Below the pieces are notes generated by a model that ran no database searches, was not told where the DNA came from, and saw only the letters and a program-made list of their open reading frames with translations. 5,339 nucleotides of DNA from the NCBI GenBank assembly GCA_012269655.1, contig JAAXJV010000072.1, positions 3,833 to 9,171 of the forward strand. Direction: 5' to 3'. A program made the position numbers and the translations under genes. How positions within the stretch are numbered: the stretch's first letter is position 1; each line of letters begins with the position of its first letter. Of this stretch, positions 1-5,339 are shown one piece after another. Source of the stretch: Pseudomonadales bacterium. GTDB lineage: Bacteria > Pseudomonadota > Gammaproteobacteria > Pseudomonadales > Litorivicinaceae.

Positions 1-101
1 CGATAGTGAACAAATACGTCGGCGCCGTCATAGCGTTTGATAAATCCAAAGCCTTTGGCGTCATTGAACCATTTGACCGTTCCCGTTTCTCGACTGCTCA
101 T
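1..101 (-). CDS. CspA-family cold-shock protein, N-terminal part (cut by window edge)
   Basis: Reading leftward from the ATG at 101-99, the frame stays open for 33 codons and leaves the window. The visible protein begins [20 protein letters not shown], a cold-shock domain N-terminus: the KWFN strand is at residues 10-13, the RNP1 motif KGFGFI at 16-21 and the RNP2 motif VFVHY at 29-33. These aromatic residues contact single-stranded RNA or DNA in the family, whose members are small cytoplasmic nucleic-acid chaperones of about 65-70 residues. The VFVHY version, rather than VFVHF as in E. coli CspA, suggests one of the other Csp paralogues common in gammaproteobacteria, so I give no symbol. The missing C-terminus leaves open a longer protein with a cold-shock domain at its front. 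It lies 83 bases downstream of valS on the same strand. The leader that fits here is much shorter than the long cold-sensing leader of E. coli cspA, unless transcription starts inside valS. Confidence 0.93.
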   Translation of the reverse strand, partial: MSSRETGTVKWFNDAKGFGFIKRYDGADVFVHY

Positions 102-105
102 ACGT

Positions 106-112
106 CTCTCCT
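106..112 (-). promoter_or_regulatory. Ribosome binding site of the cold-shock gene
   Basis: On the minus strand AGGAGAG ends four bases before the ATG at 101; its AGGAG core ends six bases before. This is a strong Shine-Dalgarno match at good spacing and fixes the start codon of the truncated cold-shock gene. It is clearly stronger than the signals before valS or holC, which agrees with a small, highly translated protein. Confidence 0.8.
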
Positions 113-135
113 AACAACGTCATCTCACAGCTTTA

Positions 136-163
136 CCCTAGGCGCTTTTTCAAACGCCCAGGG
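136..163 (-). terminator. Stem-loop between valS and the cold-shock gene; possible weak terminator
   Basis: Read as minus-strand RNA, positions 163-152 pair with 147-136 to give a 12-bp stem without gaps, closed by a GAAA loop (151-148). Two of the pairs are G-U, and they would become C-A mismatches in plus-strand RNA, so the structure fits transcripts coming out of valS. It starts 21 bases after the valS stop codon. No run of U follows the stem (the next bases are TAAAGCTG), so it is not a classic intrinsic terminator. It could instead be a weak or factor-aided terminator, a 3'-end stabiliser for the pepA-holC-valS message, or part of the cold-shock leader. The structure is seen by hand pairing; the role is inferred. 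Confidence 0.45.
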
Positions 164-184
164 CGGGAATTACCAAGCGTTGGT

Positions 185-2938
185 TTAGATTGTGCCGAGT
201 TTCACAATCTGAGCTTGGATTCGCTCAAGGGTGGCTTTGGCATCGGCCAATTTTGCCTGTTCCTTGGCCACCACTTCTGCCGGTGCCTTCGAGACAAACT
301 TCTCGTTGGCCAGCTTACCGCCGGTGCGTTGGATCTCTTGTTCCAGACGAGTGACCTCTTTGCCCAGTCGCGCGATTTCAGCTTCTGGATCGATCAACCC
401 GGCCATGGGGACCAGGACTTCCATGTCACCGACCACACCGATACTGGCCACCGGGGCCTCAGCGCCGTCTAGCCAACTGAGCGAATCGATTCCGGCCAAG
501 CTGCGAAGATAGGTGTCGCACAACTGGGCCAGTTCACGATCGCGCTCGCTGCCGGCATTCAGGATGACGCTAAGTTTCTTGCTGGGCGCGATGTTCATCT
601 CGCCGCGGATGGTGCGTACGGCGGTCACGGTCTCTTTGAGCCATTCCACAGCTCCATCGGCTTCGTCATCCATTTTTTCTATTTCGGCAACCGGGTAGGG
701 CGCCTGCGAGATGCTGGGACCACCTTGACCGAGGCGCGGCGCGATGGTCTGCCAAATTTCTTCGGTAATGAAAGGCATAATGGGGTGAGCCAGACGCAAT
801 GCGGCTTCCAGAACCGCAACCAAGGTGCGGCGGGTCGCTGCTTTTTGTGCTTCGCTGAAGTCGCCGTTCAAAACGGGCTTGGTCAGCTCTAAGTACCAAT
901 CGCAATACTCGTTCCAAATGAATTCGTAAATTGCTTGTGCGGCCATGTCCATGCGCAAGTTGGCTAGCGAACGCTCGACTTCAGCTTCGGCCGCTTGCAA
1001 GCGGCTGACAATCCAGCGATCGACCAAACTGGGTTCCAAGCCTTCGGTTTGGGTCAGATCCGCGCCTTCGACGTTCATCAAGACGAAACGGGTGGCGTTC
1101 CACAGTTTGTTGCAGAAGTTTCTATAACCTGCGACCCGCTCGAGGTTGAAGTTAATGTCTCGACCGGTCGATGCCATGGCTGCAAAGGTAAAGCGAAGGG
1201 CGTCTGTGCCAAAGGCTTCAATCCCGTCTGGGAATTCTTTGCGGGTGGCTTTTTCGATCTTTTTCGCCATCTGCGGCTGCATCATGTTGCCGGTACGCTT
1301 GGCGACCAGAGATTCCAGATCGATGCCGTCGATCAAATCGATGGGGTCGAGTACGTTGCCTTTGGACTTGGACATTTTTTTGCCCTCGCCATCACGGACC
1401 AATCCATGGACGTAGACTTTTTTGAACGGCACTTCTCCACGGAAGCGCAGTGTCATCATGATCATCCGGGCCACCCAGAAGAAAATGATGTCGAAGCCCG
1501 TCACCAGAACATCCGTGGGATGGAATTTGGCTAGCTCAGGGGTCTCGTCTGGCCAGCCCAAAGTCGAGAAAGTCCACAAAGCGGAACTAAACCAGGTGTC
1601 CAGTACGTCGTTGTCCTGGGTCAGCGTAATATCGCCCAGATCATGCTTTTCGCGCACTTCGGCTTCTGAGCGGCCGACATAAACGTTACCCGAATTGTCA
1701 TACCAAGCCGGAATTCGGTGACCCCACCACAGCTGGCGACTGATGCACCAGTCCTGCAGGTCTCGCATCCAAGCGAAGTAGGTGTTCTCCCACTGCTTGG
1801 GTACAAATTCGATGTCGCCGTTTTCAACGGCTTCGATGGCGGGTTTTGCGAGCTCTTCGACCGCGACATACCACTGATCGGTCAGATAAGGCTCCAGTAC
1901 AGCACCACTACGATCGCCCCGGGGCACCGGTAAACGGTGATCTTTGATTTCGACGAGCAAGCCGGCGGCCTCAAAATCCGCGACGATCGCCTTACGCGCA
2001 TCAAAGCGATCCATCCCGCGGTATTTTTCTGGCGCCAGATCGTTGATACTAGCGTCATCCAGCAGGATGTTGATCATAGGCAAGTCGTGACGCTTGCCCA
2101 TTTCATAGTCATTAAAGTCGTGAGCCGGCGTAATTTTTACACAGCCCGTCCCGAATTCCGGATCAACATAGTCATCAGCGATGATCGGGATTTCACGATC
2201 GACCAGGGGTAGCTTGATGGTCTTGCCGATAAAATCGGCATAGCGTTCGTCCTCAGGGTGAACCGCTACAGCGGTGTCGCCCAACATGGTTTCGGGTCGA
2301 GTGGTCGCCACAACCAAAGATCCGCTTCCATCCGCCAGCGGGTAACGCAGTGACCAAATATGGCCATTTTCTTCTTCGTTTTCGACTTCTAGGTCCGAGA
2401 CCGCCGTTTTCAGTACCGGATCCCAATTAACCAGTCGTTTGCCGCGATAGATCAGTCCATCTTCGTGCAGGCGAACAAAGACTTCTTGCACCGCGCGTGA
2501 TAAATCCTCGTCCATGGTGAAGCGCTCTCGGCTCCAGTCCACGGACGAACCCAAGCGACGTAACTGGCTGGTGATGTTGCCGCCGGATTCGGCTTTCCAT
2601 TCCCAGACCTTATCGATAAATCCGTCGCGCCCCAGGTCGTGGCGGCTGACGCCTTGGCCTTCCAGTTTGCGCTCCACCAACATCTGGGTGGCGATGCCGG
2701 CGTGGTCGGTACCCACTTGCCACAGGGTGTCATGGCCCTTCATGCGGTGATAGCGGACCAGGGCGTCCATAATGGTGTTGTTAAAGGCGTGACCCATGTG
2801 CAGGCTGCCCGTCACGTTGGGTGGCGGAATCATGATGCAATAGGGATCGCCAGATCCGCTGGGTTTGAAGCAGCCTTGTGCTTCCCATTTGGCGTACAGA
2901 TCTCGTTCGATCAGCGATGGGTCGAATGCCTTGTCCAT
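185..2938 (-). CDS. valS: Valine--tRNA ligase (valyl-tRNA synthetase)
   Basis: Cytoplasmic class Ia aminoacyl-tRNA synthetase of 917 residues that charges tRNA-Val with valine using ATP and clears mischarged threonine. The HIGH signature appears as HMGH at 47-50 after [19 protein letters not shown] is at 76-85. The CP1 editing domain, about 190-345, carries ATTRPET at 211-217 and [10 protein letters not shown] at 270-279. The Rossmann core resumes with [16 protein letters not shown] at 398-413 and DTWFSSALW at 447-455, and KMSKS is at 521-525. An anticodon-binding helical domain spans about 635-790, and a charged C-terminal coiled coil about 850-917, the tRNA-binding arm typical of ValRS. All key motifs are intact. 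It is shorter than the E. coli enzyme (951), partly through a shorter loop in the editing domain near 290-310. The open frame extends upstream to a TTG at 3073, but that part overlaps holC; the ATG at 2938 gives [11 protein letters not shown], which aligns with the E. coli start. No clear Shine-Dalgarno precedes it, so translation may depend on holC, which ends 13 bases before. Confidence 0.97.
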   Translation of the reverse strand: MDKAFDPSLIERDLYAKWEAQGCFKPSGSGDPYCIMIPPPNVTGSLHMGHAFNNTIMDALVRYHRMKGHDTLWQVGTDHAGIATQMLVERKLEGQGVSRHDLGRDGFIDKVWEWKAESGGNITSQLRRLGSSVDWSRERFTMDEDLSRAVQEVFVRLHEDGLIYRGKRLVNWDPVLKTAVSDLEVENEEENGHIWSLRYPLADGSGSLVVATTRPETMLGDTAVAVHPEDERYADFIGKTIKLPLVDREIPIIADDYVDPEFGTGCVKITPAHDFNDYEMGKRHDLPMINILLDDASINDLAPEKYRGMDRFDARKAIVADFEAAGLLVEIKDHRLPVPRGDRSGAVLEPYLTDQWYVAVEELAKPAIEAVENGDIEFVPKQWENTYFAWMRDLQDWCISRQLWWGHRIPAWYDNSGNVYVGRSEAEVREKHDLGDITLTQDNDVLDTWFSSALWTFSTLGWPDETPELAKFHPTDVLVTGFDIIFFWVARMIMMTLRFRGEVPFKKVYVHGLVRDGEGKKMSKSKGNVLDPIDLIDGIDLESLVAKRTGNMMQPQMAKKIEKATRKEFPDGIEAFGTDALRFTFAAMASTGRDINFNLERVAGYRNFCNKLWNATRFVLMNVEGADLTQTEGLEPSLVDRWIVSRLQAAEAEVERSLANLRMDMAAQAIYEFIWNEYCDWYLELTKPVLNGDFSEAQKAATRRTLVAVLEAALRLAHPIMPFITEEIWQTIAPRLGQGGPSISQAPYPVAEIEKMDDEADGAVEWLKETVTAVRTIRGEMNIAPSKKLSVILNAGSERDRELAQLCDTYLRSLAGIDSLSWLDGAEAPVASIGVVGDMEVLVPMAGLIDPEAEIARLGKEVTRLEQEIQRTGGKLANEKFVSKAPAEVVAKEQAKLADAKATLERIQAQIVKLGTI

Positions 2939-2951
2939 TAAGCTTGAGGTC

Positions 2952-3380
2952 TCAGATGTTGTCAGTTTCGATGCGTTTAAGCGGGTGGCCGCGATCTTTG
3001 TAATGAATCCAGCGGGTCCGCGCGTTGGCCAATAGTGTATCGCTACTGGGAACGACTTCACAGAGATGTTCAAAGCGGGCGTAGTTAGGCGGTACTTGAT
3101 CGGTCAGGTTGATCAAAACATCGTGATGATCGTCCCACTCTTGGCCTGCTGCGATATCTATCCCAGATTCGGGCTGGGTGGGCTCGATGCGATGCGGCAA
3201 AAACGCATCCGCCGGGTACTGCCACAGCAAGTCCGATAATGCCTGCTGGCGCTCGGTACTTTCTGTCAGAAACAAGATCCGGTGTCCGCGCCGTTTGAGC
3301 TGGCGGGCTAAGCGGGCGGCAAATTTAGCCGCCTCGCTCCATTCGGTCTCGGGACAGATGTAAAAGCGAACGCCGGTCAT
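2952..3380 (-). CDS. holC: DNA polymerase III chi subunit
   Basis: A protein of 142 residues, close to E. coli HolC (147). Chi pairs with psi (HolD) in the clamp-loader complex and links the replicase to single-strand binding protein on the lagging strand. Family features visible are the N-terminal strand VRFYICP (4-10); a helix rich in Ala, Arg and Lys followed by [11 protein letters not shown] (31-41); the hallmark [14 protein letters not shown] (51-64), matching the LW..P..SF.PH pattern of E. coli chi; and [11 protein letters not shown] (87-97) followed by a helix running into CEVVP (107-111), which matches the ILI.L...FEVVDFVP region. Its ATG overlaps the pepA stop as ATGA. Only a weak GAAG (3389-3392) lies upstream, which suggests translation coupled to pepA. 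Sequence identity to E. coli chi is modest, as usual for this fast-evolving subunit, but the position between pepA and valS supports the call strongly. Confidence 0.93.
   Translation of the reverse strand: MTGVRFYICPETEWSEAAKFAARLARQLKRRGHRILFLTESTERQQALSDLLWQYPADAFLPHRIEPTQPESGIDIAAGQEWDDHHDVLINLTDQVPPNYARFEHLCEVVPSSDTLLANARTRWIHYKDRGHPLKRIETDNI
3377..3380 (-). other. ATGA overlap of the pepA stop and holC start
   Basis: On the minus strand the holC ATG (3380-3378) and the pepA TGA (3379-3377) share bases as ATGA. Such overlaps allow a terminating ribosome to restart on the next gene. Together with the weak holC ribosome binding site, this points to coupled translation and to one shared message. 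Confidence 0.85.
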
Positions 3381-4798
3381 CCGGCGCGCTTCAATAACCA
3401 GTTCATTAGCAGCGGCACCGGGCGGCCAGTCGCGCCCTTAGCCTTGCCACTGGTCCAGGCGGTGCCGGCAATGTCCAGGTGCGCCCACGGCGTGTTCTTA
3501 ACAAAGCGTGACAAGAAGCAGGCTGCAGTAATGGTGCCAGCATCGCGACCGCCGATGTTGCCCATATCCGCAAAGTTGGAATCCAGTTGTTTGTCATATT
3601 CTTCACTGATCGGCAGGCGCCACGCGGTATCCATGGCATCGCGGCCAGCGGCGAGTAACTCGTCCGCCAATGCGTCGTCATTGCCCAACAACCCAGTATT
3701 GTGATGGCCCAGCGCAATGATGCAGGCGCCTGTCAATGTCGCCATGTCCACGATGCAACTTGGGTTTTCTTGCTGAATAAAGGTCAGGGCATCGCACAGC
3801 ACCAGTCGGCCTTCGGCATCGGTGTTTAAAATCTCGATGGTTTGCCCGGACATGCTGGTGACAACATCGCCGGGTTTGGTTGCGCGGCCCGATGGCATGT
3901 TTTCTGCGCAGGCAATCACCGCCACGATGTTCAGGGGCAAATCCAACTCACAAGCGGCCTGCATCACGCCTAGCACGGTGGCAGCACCGCACATGTCGTA
4001 TTTCATCTCATCCATGCCGGCACCGGGCTTCAAGCTGATGCCGCCGGTGTCAAAGGTGATGCCTTTACCCACCAGTGCGATAGGCGCTTCGTCCCCGCCG
4101 TTGGTAAAGCGCATGACCGCTAATTGACTCTCTTGATCCGAGCCATGGCCGACGCTTAACAAGCTGTGCATACCCAACTGACGCATGGCGTCCTCGCCTA
4201 ATACTTCGACATTGAGTTTGGGGTGGCTCAGCTGCTTGGCTTGATTGGCCAGATAGGTCGGCGTGCAGGTGTTGGCGGGCAAATTTCCCAACTCTCGGGT
4301 TAGGTTGGCGCCCTGCGCGATCTGGTGTCCACGTTGAACTTCGTCCAGGTGTTCGGGGACGTCAATCCGTGCAAGCGTCGAAGCGGTCGGTAATTCTTTG
4401 GTGCCAAAGGTTTGCGTGTACTGGTATGCCTTTAGGCCCAGGTGTAAACCCAGCTGACGATAAAAGCCGGCGTTCAGGGCGCTTTGCGGCGCAAGGGTAA
4501 CGCGCTCAATACCTTTTTTAACGGCGGCGGACGCGATCGCTTGCGCCGCCTTATCCAGTGCTTTGGCCGTCAGCTTATCGGCGTCACCTAGCCCCACAAA
4601 CAGTAGGCGTTTTGCGGCGGTCTCGGCGGCCGCTGGCACGCTCACGCTTTCACCGGATTTGCCGGAGAAATCCCCTTGGGCCGTTAAGGTTTGGAAAAGA
4701 TTAGCCGCCACGGGAGCAGGTTCACCGGTGGGCAAGGCGATGACCAACAGATCGGTGGCGTGATCACTTAGGTTGGCAGGCGAAATGTTGAACAGCAT
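3377..4798 (-). CDS. pepA: Leucyl aminopeptidase (cytosol aminopeptidase, M17 family)
   Basis: A 473-residue M17 metallo-aminopeptidase that removes N-terminal residues, preferably Leu, from peptides in the cytoplasm; the family works as a hexamer with two metal ions per subunit. The N-terminal domain covers about 1-150 and the catalytic domain about 155-473. The two-metal ligands are all present: K245 and D250 in [11 protein letters not shown]268 in MKYDMCG, and D327 and E329 in NTDAEGR. The catalytic pair K257 and R331 is also present. Each lies exactly 25 residues before its E. coli PepA counterpart (K270, D275, K282, D293, D352, E354, R356), so the active site is intact and the shortening is N-terminal. 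The C-terminus has the family's HLDIAGTAW and GATGRPV. I chose the ATG at 4798 over the in-frame TTG at 4810 because a good Shine-Dalgarno lies just before it. E. coli PepA also regulates carAB and assists Xer recombination at cer; whether this homologue binds DNA cannot be read here. First gene of the likely pepA-holC-valS operon. Confidence 0.97.
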   Translation of the reverse strand: MLFNISPANLSDHATDLLVIALPTGEPAPVAANLFQTLTAQGDFSGKSGESVSVPAAAETAAKRLLFVGLGDADKLTAKALDKAAQAIASAAVKKGIERVTLAPQSALNAGFYRQLGLHLGLKAYQYTQTFGTKELPTASTLARIDVPEHLDEVQRGHQIAQGANLTRELGNLPANTCTPTYLANQAKQLSHPKLNVEVLGEDAMRQLGMHSLLSVGHGSDQESQLAVMRFTNGGDEAPIALVGKGITFDTGGISLKPGAGMDEMKYDMCGAATVLGVMQAACELDLPLNIVAVIACAENMPSGRATKPGDVVTSMSGQTIEILNTDAEGRLVLCDALTFIQQENPSCIVDMATLTGACIIALGHHNTGLLGNDDALADELLAAGRDAMDTAWRLPISEEYDKQLDSNFADMGNIGGRDAGTITAACFLSRFVKNTPWAHLDIAGTAWTSGKAKGATGRPVPLLMNWLLKRAG

Positions 4799-4857
4799 GG
4801 GGCGCTCCAATACAGGTTTTAGGGTAGGATACCGTTTTTATTCGTTTACGGGTCAGT
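4799..4857. promoter_or_regulatory. Divergent pepA/lptF intergenic region
   Basis: Only 59 bases separate the two divergent start codons, so promoters for both directions must lie here or inside the neighbouring coding sequences. The middle (about 4817-4848) is AT-richer than the genes. For pepA, a possible sigma-70-like pair on the minus strand is CTGACC (4856-4851) and TATCCT (4831-4826), but the 19-base spacer is longer than ideal. For lptF, a possible pair is TTGAAC (4788-4793) with TACAGG (4811-4816) at 17 bases, which has a poor -10. Neither is convincing by eye, and I see no clear operator palindrome. That a promoter region lies here follows from the gene layout; the exact boxes are guesses. 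Confidence 0.5.
4805..4808 (-). promoter_or_regulatory. Ribosome binding site of pepA
   Basis: GGAG on the minus strand, within TTGGAGCG, is separated from the ATG at 4798 by six bases. It decides the pepA start, since the alternative in-frame TTG at 4810 sits directly against this site and could not use it. Confidence 0.75.
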
Positions 4858-5339
4858 GTGAGCATACTCAGTCGTTACCTAGGGCGTGAAGCCCTTGCAG
4901 GGTCTATAGCTGCGGCCTTGGTACTGACCTTTCTAGGCCTGACCGGGCGATTAGTACGATATTTGGAAGAGGCCGCCAACGGAACCTTGGCGCCAGAGCT
5001 GGTGTTTGCGATCGTGGCCGGCCGAGTACCCGGCGTACTGCAGATCGTATTGCCATTGTCTTTGTTTCTGGGTGTGCTGCTCATGGTAGGGCGGCTTTAT
5101 GCCGATCAAGAGGCCGCGGCGCTGCGGGCGTCTGGATTTGGCCGGCGTCAGTTGGCTCTCACGTTAGCCTTTCCCGTTGTCTTGGTATTTACAGCGACCT
5201 TAGGCCTGTCGTTGTATGTTTCGCCCAAAACGGCTGAGTGGGTTCAACGTCAGGTTGAAACCGGACGTCAAGTCGCGGGTATCGCAGGACTATCGCCTCA
5301 ACAATTCCAATCGATTGGTGATCAGGCCGTGTTTTATGC
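4858..5339 (+). CDS. lptF: LPS export system permease LptF, N-terminal part (cut by window edge)
   Basis: Inner-membrane permease subunit of the LptB2FG transporter, which extracts lipopolysaccharide from the inner membrane and passes it to LptC and LptA. A single open plus-strand frame runs to the window edge and gives 160 codons of a protein that is usually about 350-370 residues. It starts (V)SILSRYLGREAL, equivalent to the IRYLVRETL start of E. coli LptF. Three likely membrane helices follow at about 12-35, 57-80 and 98-121. The stretch between the second and third, with GRLYADQEAAALRASG (78-93), matches the cytoplasmic coupling-helix region LGKLYTESEITVMHACG of E. coli LptF. The periplasmic jellyroll domain begins after about 121, and GLSPQQFQ (144-151) corresponds to the segment around ALAQGQFQ in E. 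coli. The start is taken as GTG at 4858: an in-frame TAG lies at 4825-4827, no ATG lies between, and only a weak ACGGG precedes. LptG would normally follow just downstream. LptF rather than LptG is chosen from the divergent position next to pepA and the sequence match. Confidence 0.93.
   Translation, partial: MSILSRYLGREALAGSIAAALVLTFLGLTGRLVRYLEEAANGTLAPELVFAIVAGRVPGVLQIVLPLSLFLGVLLMVGRLYADQEAAALRASGFGRRQLALTLAFPVVLVFTATLGLSLYVSPKTAEWVQRQVETGRQVAGIAGLSPQQFQSIGDQAVFY

Noticed and set aside
136..163. Stem-loop taken as a bidirectional intrinsic terminator
   Set aside because: Neither strand has a U-tract after the stem, the plus-strand version has two mismatches, and no plus-strand gene ends here.
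6..188. Plus-strand open frame of 60 codons over the cold-shock gene and the following gap
   Set aside because: Its first part is the antisense of a clear cold-shock domain on the minus strand, and the rest crosses the intergenic stem-loop. It shows no protein-like features.
995..1534. Plus-strand open frame of 179 codons antisense to valS
   Set aside because: It lies wholly inside valS, whose frame is unmistakably real. The translation resembles no family I know, and long antisense frames are common in GC-rich genes with strong codon bias.
4760..4767. Palindrome GTGATCAC near the start of pepA, considered as an operator
   Set aside because: An 8-base palindrome is expected by chance at this length. 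It sits inside coding sequence encoding ordinary PepA residues (around SDHATD), with no second copy nearby.
4875..5084. Minus-strand open frame of 69 codons inside lptF
   Set aside because: It is antisense to the membrane segments of lptF and has a low-complexity Ser, Thr, Arg and Pro composition, as expected for a shadow frame.
1..5339. Search for mobile elements, CRISPR arrays, tRNA genes, toxin-antitoxin pairs or a defence system
   Set aside because: Essentially all of the sequence is used by five conserved housekeeping genes with short gaps. I saw no direct repeat arrays, terminal inverted repeats, transposase motifs or tRNA-like folds.

Overview
The window looks like a chromosomal housekeeping segment from a gammaproteobacterium. 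The basis is the gene order lptF <-> pepA-holC-valS, which is the arrangement I know from Escherichia coli and its relatives, together with protein sequences that align closely with the E. coli family members. Details differ from enterobacteria: ValRS and PepA are both shorter than in E. coli, and a cold-shock gene lies just downstream of valS. A free-living, perhaps marine, non-enteric gammaproteobacterium is plausible, but that is inference and I cannot name a genus.

Layout from left to right. At 1-101, on the minus strand, is the N-terminal part of a CspA-family cold-shock gene, cut by the window edge. At 102-184 is a short gap with the cold-shock ribosome binding site and a 12-bp stem-loop. 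At 185-2938 (minus) is valS, at 2952-3380 (minus) holC, and at 3377-4798 (minus) pepA. The last three are packed as one likely operon transcribed from right to left: pepA and holC overlap by 4 bases (ATGA), and holC and valS are 13 bases apart. A 59-base divergent gap (4799-4857) separates pepA from lptF, which runs rightward on the plus strand from a GTG at 4858 and leaves the window after 160 codons.

The genes do not form one pathway. They are essential or near-essential functions kept together by conserved order: valyl-tRNA charging, the chi subunit of the DNA polymerase III clamp loader, a leucyl aminopeptidase that in E. coli also binds DNA, lipopolysaccharide export (LptF), and an RNA-binding cold-shock protein. 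There is no gene-free stretch over 300 bases. I see no mobile element, CRISPR array, tRNA or rRNA, and no sign of recent transfer. I found no undescribed system here. The points worth a second look are small: a stem-loop between valS and the cold-shock gene whose G-U pairs suit minus-strand RNA, the very compact pepA/lptF divergent region, and the weak translation signals of valS, holC and lptF.
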